Assembly: GCA_964502145.1 (NCBI GenBank)
Contig: CAZCVI010000017.1
Coordinates: forward strand, 35,644 to 99,643
Direction of reading: 5' to 3'
Length of the DNA stretch: 64,000 bases
Source of the DNA: CAZCVI01 sp964502145
GTDB lineage: Bacteria; Acidobacteriota; Aminicenantia; UBA2199
The translations under genes were made by a program, and so were the position numbers. The notes below the pieces were generated by a model, which saw only the letters and a program-made list of their open reading frames with translations, had not been told where the DNA came from and did no database searches. The number at the start of each line of letters is the position of its first letter. Position 1 is the first letter of the stretch. Shown piece by piece: positions 25,396-35,591 of this stretch.

Positions 25396-28300
25396 TTGAA
25401 CCCAAAAGAAGTACCGACAGGTATCGCAATTATCGGAATGGCCTGCCGCTTCCCCGGTGCCACCAATATTGATGAGTTCTGGAATAATCTTATCGCAGGT
25501 AAAGAGAGCATTACTTTCTTTAGTGATACAGAATTACTGGATGCGGGTGTACAATCGGAAGAGTTGGAAAAATCCGGTTATGTAAAAGCTTCGGCTGTTC
25601 TTGAGAATGTATACGACTTCGACGCCACTTTTTTTGGATATTCCCCGCGGGAGATACGGCTTATCGATCCACAACAGCGTCTTTTTCTTGAAACCGCCTG
25701 GGAAGCCTTCGAGAATGCCGGTTATCATCCAGAAACGTGTAAAGGACCGGTGGGCGTGTATGCCGGCTCCGGTGGCATAATGACCTCTTATCTAATGGCC
25801 CATCAATCGGCAAACCCTGAACTCCTGGGGGTAACCGGAAGTTTGCAGCATCTTGGAAATGACAAGGATTTCCTGGCTACTCGTGTGGCCTATAAACTCA
25901 ACCTCGCTGGTCCGGCAATTACTGTTCAAACCGCCTGTTCCACTTCCTTGGTTGCCCTTAACCTTGCTTGCCGTAGTATTTTAGATGGCGAATGCCATAT
26001 GGCCCTTGCCGGTGCCGCGGTGGTTCGATTTCCTCATAAAAGCGGTTATATTTCGGTCAAAGGTGATATCCTCTCCCCCGACGGTCACTGTCGCGCCTTT
26101 GATGCCGATGCCCAGGGAACTATTTTCGGTAGCGGCGTGGGTGCAGTACTTTTGAAGCACCTTGAAGACGCAATCGCGGACAGGGATCATATTTATGCAG
26201 TTATCAAAGGTACCGCCGTTAATAATGATGGCGGTGAAAAAATCAGTTATACGGCCTCCAGTGTTCTTGGCCAGTCCAAAGCAATGCTTGAGGCCATGGT
26301 ACTCGCCGGTGTCTCAGCCAGCGATATCCAATACGTGGAATGTCATGGCACTGGTACCGCTATAGGCGATCCACTGGAAATCAAAGCCCTTACTCGTGCT
26401 TTTACTGCCGAAACGGATCGCAAGAACATCTGTGCTGTGGGGTCTGTGAAAACCAATGTTGGTCACCTGGAACAGGCTGCGGGTATTGCCTCTCTTATCA
26501 AAACTGCCTTGAGTATAAGCCGGGAGAAAATTCCCCCATCGCTGAATTTTAACAATCCCAATCCAAAAATCGATTTCCCCACCTCATCTTTTTTCGTTAA
26601 CACCACGTTAAGGGAATGGCCCCGTAATTCATGCCCGCGTTATGCCGCGGTCAATGCTCTTGGTCTCGGAGGCACCAATGCTTTTGTTGTGCTCAAAGAA
26701 GCCCCGCCTCCAACCAAAGAAACAATAGAAGAAACAATGGAAATGGACCGTCCATCGCATATACTATGTCTTTCGGCAAAAAACGAAGCCGCTCTTTCCC
26801 AAATAGCTCAAAATTTCATCCGACATATCGACCGCTCGCCAGGGAATTCCATCGGTGACCTGTGTTATACTGCTAATTCCAGCCGGACATTTTTTAACGA
26901 ACGTCTGTCAGTAATCGCTCCTACCCTTGAGGGATTAAAACAAAAACTGGAATCAATTTTGGAAAACTCAGAGAAGAATACCGCAATCTGGCGGGGACAC
27001 AAGGAACCTATTGTCTTTCTTTTTTCCGGTCAGGGAGCCCAGTACCCCGGCATGACAGAAGAGTTGTACCGTTCCCAACCTGTATTCCGCCAAAAAATAG
27101 AACTCTGCGATTCATTATTGCGGCCTTATATGGATAAACCCTTATTGGAAATTCTCTACTCCAGAAAGCAGACCGCAACTGATCTTGAGGATGTGGGGGA
27201 GTTTATCCACCAAACCATCTACACGCAACCGGCATTAGTCGCGGTGGAATATGCCCTTGCTGAACTTTGGAGTTCCTGGGGAATTAAACCGCACGCGGTG
27301 ATGGGACACAGCATCGGGGAGATTACCGCGGCCTGTGTGGCAGGCGTTTTAAAACTGGAAGACGCGTTGCGGCTAGCTGCCTTAAGAGGGAAATGTATGC
27401 AGTCCCTACCCCGCAACGGAGGAATGGCCGTGGTTTTCACGACTGTGGATATTGTTAACCAATTGTTGCATAACGAACAGGAATTTCTTTCCGTGGCTGG
27501 CTTAAATAGTTCCGGTAACACGGTTGTTTCTGGGGAAAAAGAGGTTCTGATAAGCTGGCTGGAAAAAATCGAGGAAAAAGGAATCACCTACAAGAAACTG
27601 GAAGTCTCCCATGCCTTTCATTCCTCTTTAATGAACCCCATCCTTGATGAACTAGAAGCAATAGCCTCTGCAATCACATTCGCCACACCCACAATAAAAC
27701 TGGTTTCAAATTTAAATGGCCAACTCATGACCCAAGCCCCCGATGCTGCTTACTGGCGTAATCATGCCCGCCAAGCTGTGCGTTTTGCCGATGGCATGAA
27801 TACTCTCCAGGGTATGGGGTATAAAATCTTTTTGGAAGTAGGACCGGGGAAAGGTCTCATATCCATTGGCCGCCAGTGCGTAACGGGTTCTGAAAATCTT
27901 TGGCTTGCTTCCATTGATCGTAAAAAAGACGATTGGTTTGAATTGCTTAATAGTTTAAAATCGCTTTATCTTTCGGGTTTATACATAGATTGGAATTCTT
28001 TTGATAGCCCATACGAGCGTAGCCGTGTGCCGTTACCTTCTTATCCTTTTATGCGTAAACCTTACCGACTCTCCTCCACCACGATTACATCTCCGTTAAC
28101 TTCGGTGACGTCATCTGCTGTAGTTCGACCATTGCCCGGTATGCGTCTTCGTACGAGTCTGAAAGAGCAATTATACCATTCATATTACAGTGTAGAAGCA
28201 TTTCCTTACCTGGACCACCACCGTATTTACGGAATGGTTGTCTTACCTACAACCGCCGGTCTCACGGCTGCGCTACAGGCAGGTAAAGAGTATTTTCATG

Positions 28301-31300
28301 ACGCCGAACTGCAGTTGCAAAATCTTGTTTATAAGGAAGCGTTGGTTTTCTTGGAAGATGAATCGCGCTTGCTCCAGTTCATCATTAAACCTGAAAGCAG
28401 AGAAAAAGTTGTTTTCGAACTTCTCAGCAGCAGTATGTCTGGCGACGACGACTGGCGAAATCACATGCAGGGAGAGCTGGTAAAACAAACGAATGCATCC
28501 GAAGAGCTTAACAATAATGCTTTTGATGCCAATAAAGTGAAAAAACGCTGTGCTTCCGAAATACCGGTAGATATGTATTACTCTTTTATCAGAAAAACCG
28601 GATTGGTTTATGGCCCTCTTTTCCGTGGTATCGACAAACTGTGGATTGGGGATGGGGAATCATTGAGCCGTGTTTCCCAGCATAAGGAATTATCCCAGGA
28701 AAACGGTTCTTATCATCCCGCGTTCTTGGATGCCTGTCTGCATATTTATCCCACACTGGTAAAAGAATATGGAAACTTTTCGGCAATTGATGCTGCGCCG
28801 AGCATAACGTTCCTTCCAACAGGAGTAGAACGTTTCCGTGTATTCAAGGAAAATATTACCGCTGTATGGGTACATGCCACTGTTCGCAACCGTGGAACCG
28901 GACCAAACCTATTGATAGATATCCATATTTACGACGACAATAACCAGCCGGTTTCATTTATCGAGGGTCTGAGTCTGAAGAAACTGCCGGCTGAGGCATT
29001 GCAGCCAATTTCTGACGATATTGATAAATGGCTCTATCAATTACACGGCGAACAATTGCCGGAGTTGCCGCCGTTAGATTCGATTTTCACGCCACACCTA
29101 CAGGATACGGATAAAAAGACAACCTTGCAAAAATCAGTTTGGATTATTTTTGCCGATAGGGGAGGATTGGCCAAAACCCTTGCGGAACATTTGGAAGAAA
29201 TGGGTATGAACTGCCGCCTCGTCTTTCCAGGTAATGGAAGAATAGACACGGAAAAAGGTCTTTCCACGATAAATCCACAAAACCCGGATGAGTTTATCAA
29301 TTTCTTGGATGATCTATATACGTCCGGTATTTCTTCTGTCAACCATGTGCTATATTTATGGGGCATGGATGTTCAACCGATGACTCAGATGACATTCCCA
29401 ATCCTGGAAGAGTTGGAGCGGAATGTGCTCGGGGGGTTACTTTACCTTGTTCGCGCCCTGGTGGAAACAAAAACACGGATGGGCTTTTCTCCACGACTCT
29501 CTATAATAACAGGGAAAACCTGGGTACAGCACGTTGATGGCGACGTGTCTGAATTTTCAGGGAAATTTGCCGAACACCCTATCCAGGGAGCCTTGTGGGG
29601 CATGGGACGGGTTATTGGTCTTGAATACCCTCAGATGTTCTGCAAACTCATCGAATTGGCCGGGCTGCCAGGGGATTCTCTTTCACAACGTGCCGGAGTA
29701 GTTATAAGGGAGGTGCTCTATGAAGACAGTGAAAGCCAAGTTCTTCATAGTAACGGAAAGCGTTTTGGTACCCGTCTCGTTCGTCTACCAGAAATGGCTA
29801 ACCAAGGGATAAAAAATGCTCCTGATTCTGCTGCATTGGCAATCAACCCCAAGAGTACATTTTTGATTACTGGAGGTTTGGGCTTTTTAGGATTGCAGGT
29901 GGCCCAATGGCTGGTTGAACGTTTAGGAGTACGTCATCTGGCACTCACCAGCAGGCAAGAGCCAAGCAACAAGGCCAGGGTGACAATCGCCGCCCTGGAA
30001 AAACAAGGCGTTCGTGTCCTGGTACTCAAGGGAGACATCAGTGTCGAAGCAGACGTCATTCGAATTCTCGATCAACTGGATAAGACCATGCCACCTCTTA
30101 CCGGGGTTATTCACAGCGCAGGCATCCTTGATGACGGTGTTATTGCACAAATGGATTGGCAAAAATTCAGTAATGTCACTAGTGCTAAACTCAAAGGCGG
30201 TTGGCTGCTTCACCATTATACTCGTGATAAAGAATTGACTCATTTTATTCTTTTTTCATCTATTCTCAGTTTAACCGGTTCTGCCGGACAGATTAATTAT
30301 GTCGCTGGTAATGCTTTTTTAGATTCATTGGTTCAGTATCGCAGGTCCAAAGGACTGCCAGCAACCGCTATTAATTGGGGACCCTGGGCTGAAGCTGGCC
30401 TTGCCACTGCTTCGGGAAACCGTGGCGAAGCTATCTGGAAATCGAGAGGCACCCGTTATATCCCTCTGGAAAAAGGAATCTCTATCCTAGAAAAACTGGT
30501 ATATGGACATGTTGATCATGCTGCGGTTACTATTACCGATTGGTCGGTGTTCCTGTCACAATTCATGGAAGACCCACGCTTTTATTCCCAGTTGGCAAAA
30601 GAGACTTCCACACCTAAAAAGAAGAAGCAAAGTGTAGGCGACGTGAAACAATTTCGCTCTTTATTAGAGCAAACACCCCCGTTGCAGCAACGGGAATTAT
30701 TGAACGGCTTTATTGCCAAACAGGTTGCATCTATCTTGGAGCTGGATGAATTGCCCACGCCACAACAACCACTGGGAGAATTGGGCCTGGATTCCTTGCT
30801 CTCCGTGCAGTTGGCTAACCTCTTAGAAACTGGCTTGGGAGTGCCTGTAACTATTGCTACATTGCTTCAGGGCGGTAGTATAGAATATCTTATCGAGATT
30901 CTGTTCCCGCACCTTGAAAAGGGTGAGGTGGAAACTGCTTCCATAGACAAAAAAGGTATATCTACAGCATCCTCAAAAGGGTGGTTGGTTTTTCCCCGCC
31001 CCAATCCGCAGGCAACGATACGTCTTTTTTGTTTTCCTTTTACAGGTGGTGGCTCTGCGGTATTCAGACCCTGGGGCGATTTATTAGCCACGGATATAGA
31101 ATTAGTCGCGGTTGAGCCCCCCGGCAGATTGGGACGGCTAAATGAACAACCGGTTAACAATCTCGAAATCTTCTTGGAACAACTTTTGGTCGATTTACTG
31201 CCTTTCTTGGATAAACCCTTTGCTTTTTTTGGTCATTGCCTAGGGGGGTTGACCATGTTTGAAACGGCGAAACGGTTGATCAAGAATCATGGACTAGCGC

Positions 31301-31770
31301 CGCGACATCTTTTCGTCTCTGGAGCCCGCCCACCGCACATGTTAAGTATCGAAAATGATTTCGAGGAGCATTTAGCCAAGGGACTAGCCGATAAAGAGGC
31401 GTTTAATCTTTTTCTTCCCGCGCATAAACAGGATGATGACATCTTTGCTGAGATCATCCGTCACTTTAATATCGACGCCACCTCCCAATTCCTTGAAGAC
31501 CCTCAACTGAGAGGCTTAATGCTGCCAGTTATCCGTGCTGAATTCCAGATGGCCTATGATTATCGTTTTGAGGGTGGAGCGTCATGGGACATCCCTATTA
31601 CCTGTTTTGCCGGATTGGATGATCGTTATGCTGCCAAGGAACATATTCTGGGCTGGGGGCAATTCACCAATGCCGATTTTAAAATTTATTCAAGAGCAGG
31701 TGCCCATTTCCAGGTGGTGGAAGACAGAGATTTTATAATCGGTAAAATAAATGAGGAGTTGATGAAATGA
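25396..31770 (+). CDS. Single-module type I polyketide synthase KS-AT-DH-KR-ACP-TE
   Basis: The start is TTG 25396 with AGAGGA ahead, which places the KS at residue ~6; the frame is open further upstream but overlaps the ACP gene. The protein has 2124 aa. KS (6-430): Cys181, His317, His357. AT (525-830): Ser639 in GHSIG and 'HAFH' 739-742, the malonyl-type motif. DH (905-1185): His942 in H-x3-G-x4-P and Asp1112. KR (1430-1680): 'GGLGFLG' 1493-1499, Ser1622, Tyr1635, Asn1639 and an LDD motif (B-type, D-hydroxy). ACP: Ser1800 in LGLDS. TE (1860-2115): GHCLGG with Cys1948 in place of Ser, Asp2075 or Asp2076, His2104. No ER or MT is present, so one malonyl extension per cycle would give an enoyl product. 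Iterative use is possible. Confidence 0.96.
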   Translation: MNPKEVPTGIAIIGMACRFPGATNIDEFWNNLIAGKESITFFSDTELLDAGVQSEELEKSGYVKASAVLENVYDFDATFFGYSPREIRLIDPQQRLFLETAWEAFENAGYHPETCKGPVGVYAGSGGIMTSYLMAHQSANPELLGVTGSLQHLGNDKDFLATRVAYKLNLAGPAITVQTACSTSLVALNLACRSILDGECHMALAGAAVVRFPHKSGYISVKGDILSPDGHCRAFDADAQGTIFGSGVGAVLLKHLEDAIADRDHIYAVIKGTAVNNDGGEKISYTASSVLGQSKAMLEAMVLAGVSASDIQYVECHGTGTAIGDPLEIKALTRAFTAETDRKNICAVGSVKTNVGHLEQAAGIASLIKTALSISREKIPPSLNFNNPNPKIDFPTSSFFVNTTLREWPRNSCPRYAAVNALGLGGTNAFVVLKEAPPPTKETIEETMEMDRPSHILCLSAKNEAALSQIAQNFIRHIDRSPGNSIGDLCYTANSSRTFFNERLSVIAPTLEGLKQKLESILENSEKNTAIWRGHKEPIVFLFSGQGAQYPGMTEELYRSQPVFRQKIELCDSLLRPYMDKPLLEILYSRKQTATDLEDVGEFIHQTIYTQPALVAVEYALAELWSSWGIKPHAVMGHSIGEITAACVAGVLKLEDALRLAALRGKCMQSLPRNGGMAVVFTTVDIVNQLLHNEQEFLSVAGLNSSGNTVVSGEKEVLISWLEKIEEKGITYKKLEVSHAFHSSLMNPILDELEAIASAITFATPTIKLVSNLNGQLMTQAPDAAYWRNHARQAVRFADGMNTLQGMGYKIFLEVGPGKGLISIGRQCVTGSENLWLASIDRKKDDWFELLNSLKSLYLSGLYIDWNSFDSPYERSRVPLPSYPFMRKPYRLSSTTITSPLTSVTSSAVVRPLPGMRLRTSLKEQLYHSYYSVEAFPYLDHHRIYGMVVLPTTAGLTAALQAGKEYFHDAELQLQNLVYKEALVFLEDESRLLQFIIKPESREKVVFELLSSSMSGDDDWRNHMQGELVKQTNASEELNNNAFDANKVKKRCASEIPVDMYYSFIRKTGLVYGPLFRGIDKLWIGDGESLSRVSQHKELSQENGSYHPAFLDACLHIYPTLVKEYGNFSAIDAAPSITFLPTGVERFRVFKENITAVWVHATVRNRGTGPNLLIDIHIYDDNNQPVSFIEGLSLKKLPAEALQPISDDIDKWLYQLHGEQLPELPPLDSIFTPHLQDTDKKTTLQKSVWIIFADRGGLAKTLAEHLEEMGMNCRLVFPGNGRIDTEKGLSTINPQNPDEFINFLDDLYTSGISSVNHVLYLWGMDVQPMTQMTFPILEELERNVLGGLLYLVRALVETKTRMGFSPRLSIITGKTWVQHVDGDVSEFSGKFAEHPIQGALWGMGRVIGLEYPQMFCKLIELAGLPGDSLSQRAGVVIREVLYEDSESQVLHSNGKRFGTRLVRLPEMANQGIKNAPDSAALAINPKSTFLITGGLGFLGLQVAQWLVERLGVRHLALTSRQEPSNKARVTIAALEKQGVRVLVLKGDISVEADVIRILDQLDKTMPPLTGVIHSAGILDDGVIAQMDWQKFSNVTSAKLKGGWLLHHYTRDKELTHFILFSSILSLTGSAGQINYVAGNAFLDSLVQYRRSKGLPATAINWGPWAEAGLATASGNRGEAIWKSRGTRYIPLEKGISILEKLVYGHVDHAAVTITDWSVFLSQFMEDPRFYSQLAKETSTPKKKKQSVGDVKQFRSLLEQTPPLQQRELLNGFIAKQVASILELDELPTPQQPLGELGLDSLLSVQLANLLETGLGVPVTIATLLQGGSIEYLIEILFPHLEKGEVETASIDKKGISTASSKGWLVFPRPNPQATIRLFCFPFTGGGSAVFRPWGDLLATDIELVAVEPPGRLGRLNEQPVNNLEIFLEQLLVDLLPFLDKPFAFFGHCLGGLTMFETAKRLIKNHGLAPRHLFVSGARPPHMLSIENDFEEHLAKGLADKEAFNLFLPAHKQDDDIFAEIIRHFNIDATSQFLEDPQLRGLMLPVIRAEFQMAYDYRFEGGASWDIPITCFAGLDDRYAAKEHILGWGQFTNADFKIYSRAGAHFQVVEDRDFIIGKINEELMK

Positions 31771-31789
31771 TCGTACTAAACAGGAGAAA

Positions 31790-32842
31790 ATGAAAAATAA
31801 CACCACACAAAAATCATCATATTATATTGTACTGGCACTGCACGGTGGAGGCGCATTGGCCGCTTTCCAGGCAGGTGCTTACAAGGCAATGGAGGAAGCA
31901 GGTTACCTTCCCGATTGGATAAGCGCTATCTCAATGGGGGGGGCGAACGCCGCCATAATTGCAGGAAATCCACTACAGGAGCGTGCAAATAAACTTGACC
32001 ACTTCTGGGAAATGCTCACATCATGGGGACCTGTGCAAAAACGGCCCAAAAACCCAGATTTTCATTTCTTTAATTTTTGGAGTTATATGAATAGTCTTGT
32101 TTTCGGGCAACGAAATTATTATAGTGCGCGTCACACAAACCCATATTTTTCACCACCTGGCTCTAAAGCTGCCACCAGTAACTACTCGATTGCGCCCTTT
32201 AAAGCGACGCTTGAAAAAGTTATTGATTTCGAAAAGTTGAATAGTGATGCTCCTCGGCTCACTATTGGCTGCACTCAGGTGAAAAAAGGAGATCTCATTT
32301 TTTTCGATAATCAGAAAACGACTATCGCTCCCCGCCACATCATGACGGGAATTGCATTTCCCGGGGCTTTTCCCGGTGAAATTATTGACGGCGAACTCTA
32401 CTGGGATGGTGGGTGTGTCGCCAATTCACCCATTGACGCTTTTCTCGATGAAATACCTGATATCCCCGGCGGTAAGGCACTGGTCTTTATGATAGACATG
32501 TGGCCTACAGCGGGGATAGAACCCCAAACCATGGGCCAGTTAGAGTGGCGAGCATTGCAACTCTTTTACGGTACTTCCGGCAGGGACCTGCGGGCAATTT
32601 CCAATCGTTGCGAACTCCATGTCCGACGTACTGGGAAACCCTTACAAGTACATGTAGTACACTTGAAATATGTAACGTCCTATGAGGATAGTTTTTCCGT
32701 TATTAGCCCTCATTCTCCGCTGGCAATTTCTGGTAGCAAAAAACAAGGTTACGAGGATATGAAAAAAATTTTGGAGGCGTCACCATGGGAAATTGATGGG
32801 GGAAACCCTGAGACTCATTGCCACATTTATTCATATCCTTGA
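31790..32842 (+). CDS. Patatin-like phospholipase/acyl hydrolase
   Basis: The protein has 350 aa with an AGGAG site. The glycine-rich oxyanion loop is 'LHGGGALAAFQAGAYKAM'. The nucleophile motif is 'AISMGGA' (Ser48); the first Gly of GxSxG is Ala here. The catalytic dyad Asp206 lies in 'YWDGGCVANSP' (DGG). A ~100-residue C-terminal extension includes 'EWRALQLFYGTSGRDL', as in the DUF3734 subgroup that accompanies acyl-modifying operons. It starts 17 bases after the PKS stop, so it probably acts on the lipid or polyketide product or on membrane lipid. Confidence 0.92.
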   Translation: MKNNTTQKSSYYIVLALHGGGALAAFQAGAYKAMEEAGYLPDWISAISMGGANAAIIAGNPLQERANKLDHFWEMLTSWGPVQKRPKNPDFHFFNFWSYMNSLVFGQRNYYSARHTNPYFSPPGSKAATSNYSIAPFKATLEKVIDFEKLNSDAPRLTIGCTQVKKGDLIFFDNQKTTIAPRHIMTGIAFPGAFPGEIIDGELYWDGGCVANSPIDAFLDEIPDIPGGKALVFMIDMWPTAGIEPQTMGQLEWRALQLFYGTSGRDLRAISNRCELHVRRTGKPLQVHVVHLKYVTSYEDSFSVISPHSPLAISGSKKQGYEDMKKILEASPWEIDGGNPETHCHIYSYP

Positions 32843-33177
32843 GCACCATGATTCAAAAGGCAAGGTCGTTTCCTACTTGGCAAACTAGCAAATAAATTCC
32901 AGTAGTGAGGGATGTACCTTGAACAATACCAGGAGAGTCGGCGATAATCAAGGAAGGGTCAGGATATTGTTTGGTTTCTATAATAGGTTTGGTTTCATCG
33001 GCAGTAGCGTTTAAGGCGGCAGGCACCTCTTTTTTATGGTTTGGGTGGTGTTTTGTGCATTGGCTCATCCATGCAGCTATGCTTCCTCGTTTTGGATGCA
33101 CTGGCGCATCAATTCGGATGCCAAACTTAAGCCTGTTTCTGTTTCCGTGATGATTTCGTGTTTTTTTCAGCAGGGTG
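32843..33177. other. Gene-free spacer after the polyketide locus
   Basis: No supported gene. An 82-codon minus-strand frame at 32853-33101 has no ribosome site and no recognisable family. Confidence 0.5.
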
Positions 33178-33453
33178 ATGGTTGAGAATTATTTTTCTCT
33201 CGTACACAATTTACTGGACCATGATACGCTCGTGTTGATCTCAAAAATTTCTAATTCCATGGTCCAATATGGGAAATTGGAAACAACGATTCAAGCGGGT
33301 ATGGAAAAAATTTACCAGTATATGGATAAATGCGCCGCCGCAGAAGGTTTTTTATTGGTCATAAACAAAGCAAAAAAAGTGTCGTGGCAAAAAAAGATAT
33401 TCAAGAAAACAATGCCCTATAAAGATACCCAGATTATCGTTTTCGGCATGTAA
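33178..33453 (+). pseudogene. C-terminal remnant of an AAA-ATPase/PD-(D/E)XK nuclease-like protein
   Basis: The 91-residue frame reads like the last part of ATP-binding proteins with a C-terminal nuclease fold: 'TTIQAGMEKIYQYMDKCAAAEGFLLVIN...' followed by 'SWQKKIF' and the closing 'IIVFGM' (family form 'i.VwGM'). The ATPase part is absent, and I find no ribosome site. It is most likely decay debris. The intact 824-aa protein at 35875-38349 belongs to a related group. Confidence 0.6.
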
Positions 33454-33485
33454 GATAGTTTTTTTTTGCCTGTCCCCTTCTGAAC

Positions 33486-33908
33486 TTATTCATTCCAAGG
33501 ATTTATAATCTTGGCTCCAGTAGCATTAATATCTTTGGTATTTCTGGTCACAACCGTTAAGTTCTCTTCTATAGCTGACGCGGCAATCAAACAATCGATT
33601 ACTGGAAATTTTATACCTTTTCTTTCAGATGTCCCCTGCATCACGCCCCACCGAATGGCGATATCTTCGGTAATATCCAAAATTCTCCCTGCAAAACGAT
33701 TTTTCAAATCATTCTCAACCCAGTTGGCAAGTGCTCTTTTTTTTTTTGAGTCTGGTAATTTGGCAATTCCTTTATGTATCTCTCCAATGGTTAAAGCACT
33801 CAGAAAAAAATCCTTCTCATCTTTTTCAAGCAGCCACTCCACCACTTTTTCATTCTGATGGGGGTTAACAAACTCTGAAATGACACAAGTGTCCAATAAA
33901 TATTTCAA
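33486..33908 (-). CDS. PIN-domain toxin, VapC type
   Basis: The protein has 140 aa. Acidic residues of the PIN ribonuclease site are present: Asp6 in 'MKYLLDTCVISEF', Glu in 'LTIGEIHKG', Asp in 'PVIDCLIAASA' and Asp in 'TRNTKDI'. The order and length fit VapC. Such toxins cleave RNA (often tRNA or rRNA) when the antitoxin is lost. The start overlaps the antitoxin stop by 4 bases (ATGA). The target is unknown. Confidence 0.93.
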   Translation of the reverse strand: MKYLLDTCVISEFVNPHQNEKVVEWLLEKDEKDFFLSALTIGEIHKGIAKLPDSKKKRALANWVENDLKNRFAGRILDITEDIAIRWGVMQGTSERKGIKFPVIDCLIAASAIEENLTVVTRNTKDINATGAKIINPWNE

Positions 33909-34144
33909 AATTTGACCTCTCTGCCGTAATCTTCTTCCCTTTCGAGGTTTATCCCGGAGGAATACAGGGGTGACTTTAAAAAGAAATCTACCAGCGACCC
34001 ATTTTGTTTTTTATCTGGGAGTAACTCCTTGTCTAAAACAGTCACATGAACCAGTTGCTCTTGATTATGACGAAGGTGGGGAGGTCTTTCTTCCAACCAA
34101 TGCAGCCTATCATTATTTATAATGGCTTTATACGTTCTCAACAT
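33905..34144 (-). CDS. Cognate antitoxin of the PIN toxin
   Basis: The protein has 79 aa with a strong AGGAGG site. The N-terminus 'MLRTYKAIINNDRLHWLEERP' resembles small antitoxins that begin with a beta-strand DNA-binding fold. The C-terminus ends in 'LEREEDYGREVKF', an acidic tail like the toxin-binding part of VapB proteins. Position, overlap and size support the call; the exact antitoxin family is not certain. It probably represses its own promoter with the toxin. Confidence 0.8.
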   Translation of the reverse strand: MLRTYKAIINNDRLHWLEERPPHLRHNQEQLVHVTVLDKELLPDKKQNGSLVDFFLKSPLYSSGINLEREEDYGREVKF

Positions 34145-34166
34145 GCTTTAACCTCCTTCTGTTTAT

Positions 34167-34195
34167 AGATTAGCCTAATTAAAGGAGTTTGTCAA
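34167..34195 (-). promoter_or_regulatory. Sigma70 promoter of the toxin-antitoxin operon with operator-like dyad
   Basis: On the minus strand TTGACA and TAATCT lie 17 bases apart, 23 bases before the antitoxin ATG. ATTAG-C-CTAAT, an 11-bp near-palindrome, overlaps the -10 box, as expected for autoregulation. Confidence 0.65.
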
Positions 34196-34608
34196 CCATA
34201 TCTTTTGGAAATTTTTTTTGAATTGAACGGTTCAGGCCATCTTTGCCTCTTGCCCTTTTGCTATAATCTTGTTTTTCGTATATTTGCGGCATACGGTGTG
34301 TTTCGTGGTTAAAAAATAAAAAAAATTCACAAAGTGCCCCATTTGATCATCAACATTTGCTTGGAAACTTGGCATCTTGCCGCATTGTTTAAGTACTCCG
34401 CTTATTAATGCGGTGGGACGCCGCGTCTACAATAACCCTCAACCAGAGAGCAGGAAAAAACCAGAAACCTGATGCAGTTTGGATTAAGTCGCCTCGTATT
34501 TCCACATTATCAAGAGGAAAGGGATAGGAAAAAAAGGGGACAGGCAAAAAAAGGAAGGAAAGATGGGTGCTTCTTGACAATCACTGCTCCTTATTCTATT
34601 ATACCGGT
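34196..34608. other. Gene-free spacer
   Basis: About 410 bases with A/G-rich runs. No gene, repeat or clear hairpin seen. Confidence 0.4.
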
Positions 34609-35484
34609 ATGCCGAAAATCAAAAAAAACCAGAACCAGGATAACTGTGTCCGTGGGAATCCTTTAAAAATTCTTGATATTGATCTTGATTTCTTTTTGGA
34701 ATCTATTTGTTATGGGGGCGATGCACACGGCAACCGGCGAATTAACTGAGAAAAATACCAACCCTGGTCCAAAGACAGGGTGGTCTCCTTTTTAGAGAAC
34801 AATTGCGGGCTCTCGACACAGCGAAAAACACGGGGTGCTTTTTTTATAGAGCATCATAAACTATTTCATTGGATGACCAGGATACGGGAGGTTGATGGAC
34901 GGGGGGATTTATGTTTCAGTATTGATCATATCGATGGGCACGCCGACCTGGGGGCAGGGGACAGCAGTATAGAATATATTGCCACGCAATTATTGTTTTT
35001 GCCTTTGGAACAAAGGGATTTTCTGCGGTGTTACGGTATGAGGCAAGACCTGGACCCCGGGAATTTCCTGGTATATGCCATGGCGTGCCAGTTGGTGAAG
35101 GAGTTGAATTTTATCATTCCGCCAGCAGGGGGGAAAGATGTCCCTACGATTCTTTATAAAGATTATGATAAGAAGAGTTTTGCCTTGCAATTGAAAAAAT
35201 TCCCCGAGCTGCAGATGAGTGAGCTCTTAGAGAACCCGGAACATTTGGAGCGATTCACTCCCGTGGGAGTTGAGCCGGCAGTACCTTTCCGTATTATCCC
35301 TTATCATGAGTTCAGGTCTGTGGGGGATTATGATTTGATATTTTTGGCGAAATCTCCGACCTTTACGCCGTTGGCGTCCGATGTGTTGATCCCGGTGATT
35401 TTGGAATATATGGATATGGAAACGGGTGATGGGTTAGAGGATTGTGCTGAATTAAATTCAAATGACCAAAACTGCAATTGGTGA
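34609..35484 (+). pseudogene. UPF0489-family protein interrupted by an in-frame TGA
   Basis: One continuous frame encodes a UPF0489 protein. 'LKILDIDLDFFLESICYGGDAHGNRRIN' is followed by TGA at 34747-34749 and then, in the same frame, 'EKYQPWSKDRVVSFLENNCG', 'GAFFIEHHKLFHWM' and 'SIDHIDGHADLG'. The Asp-rich DIDLDFF, the HH pair and 'HIDGHADL' are the metal-site signatures shared with arginase-like folds. Everything except the stop is as expected for the family, so it is a nonsense mutation, a sequencing error or recoding. Other genes here use TGA as a normal stop, so general recoding is unlikely. Function of the family is unknown. Confidence 0.85.
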
Positions 35485-35591
35485 ATGATGAATAAAGGCG
35501 TAGCGCGTTTTTTGCGTCTTACCCGATGTCTGTTAGAAAACCCAAAAACAAGTTGTCGGTTCGTGGGAATGTGGGAATGATCGCCTGTCCC

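Noticed and set aside
32853..33101. 82-codon minus-strand frame
   Set aside because: No ribosome site, no recognisable domain; lies in a decayed region.
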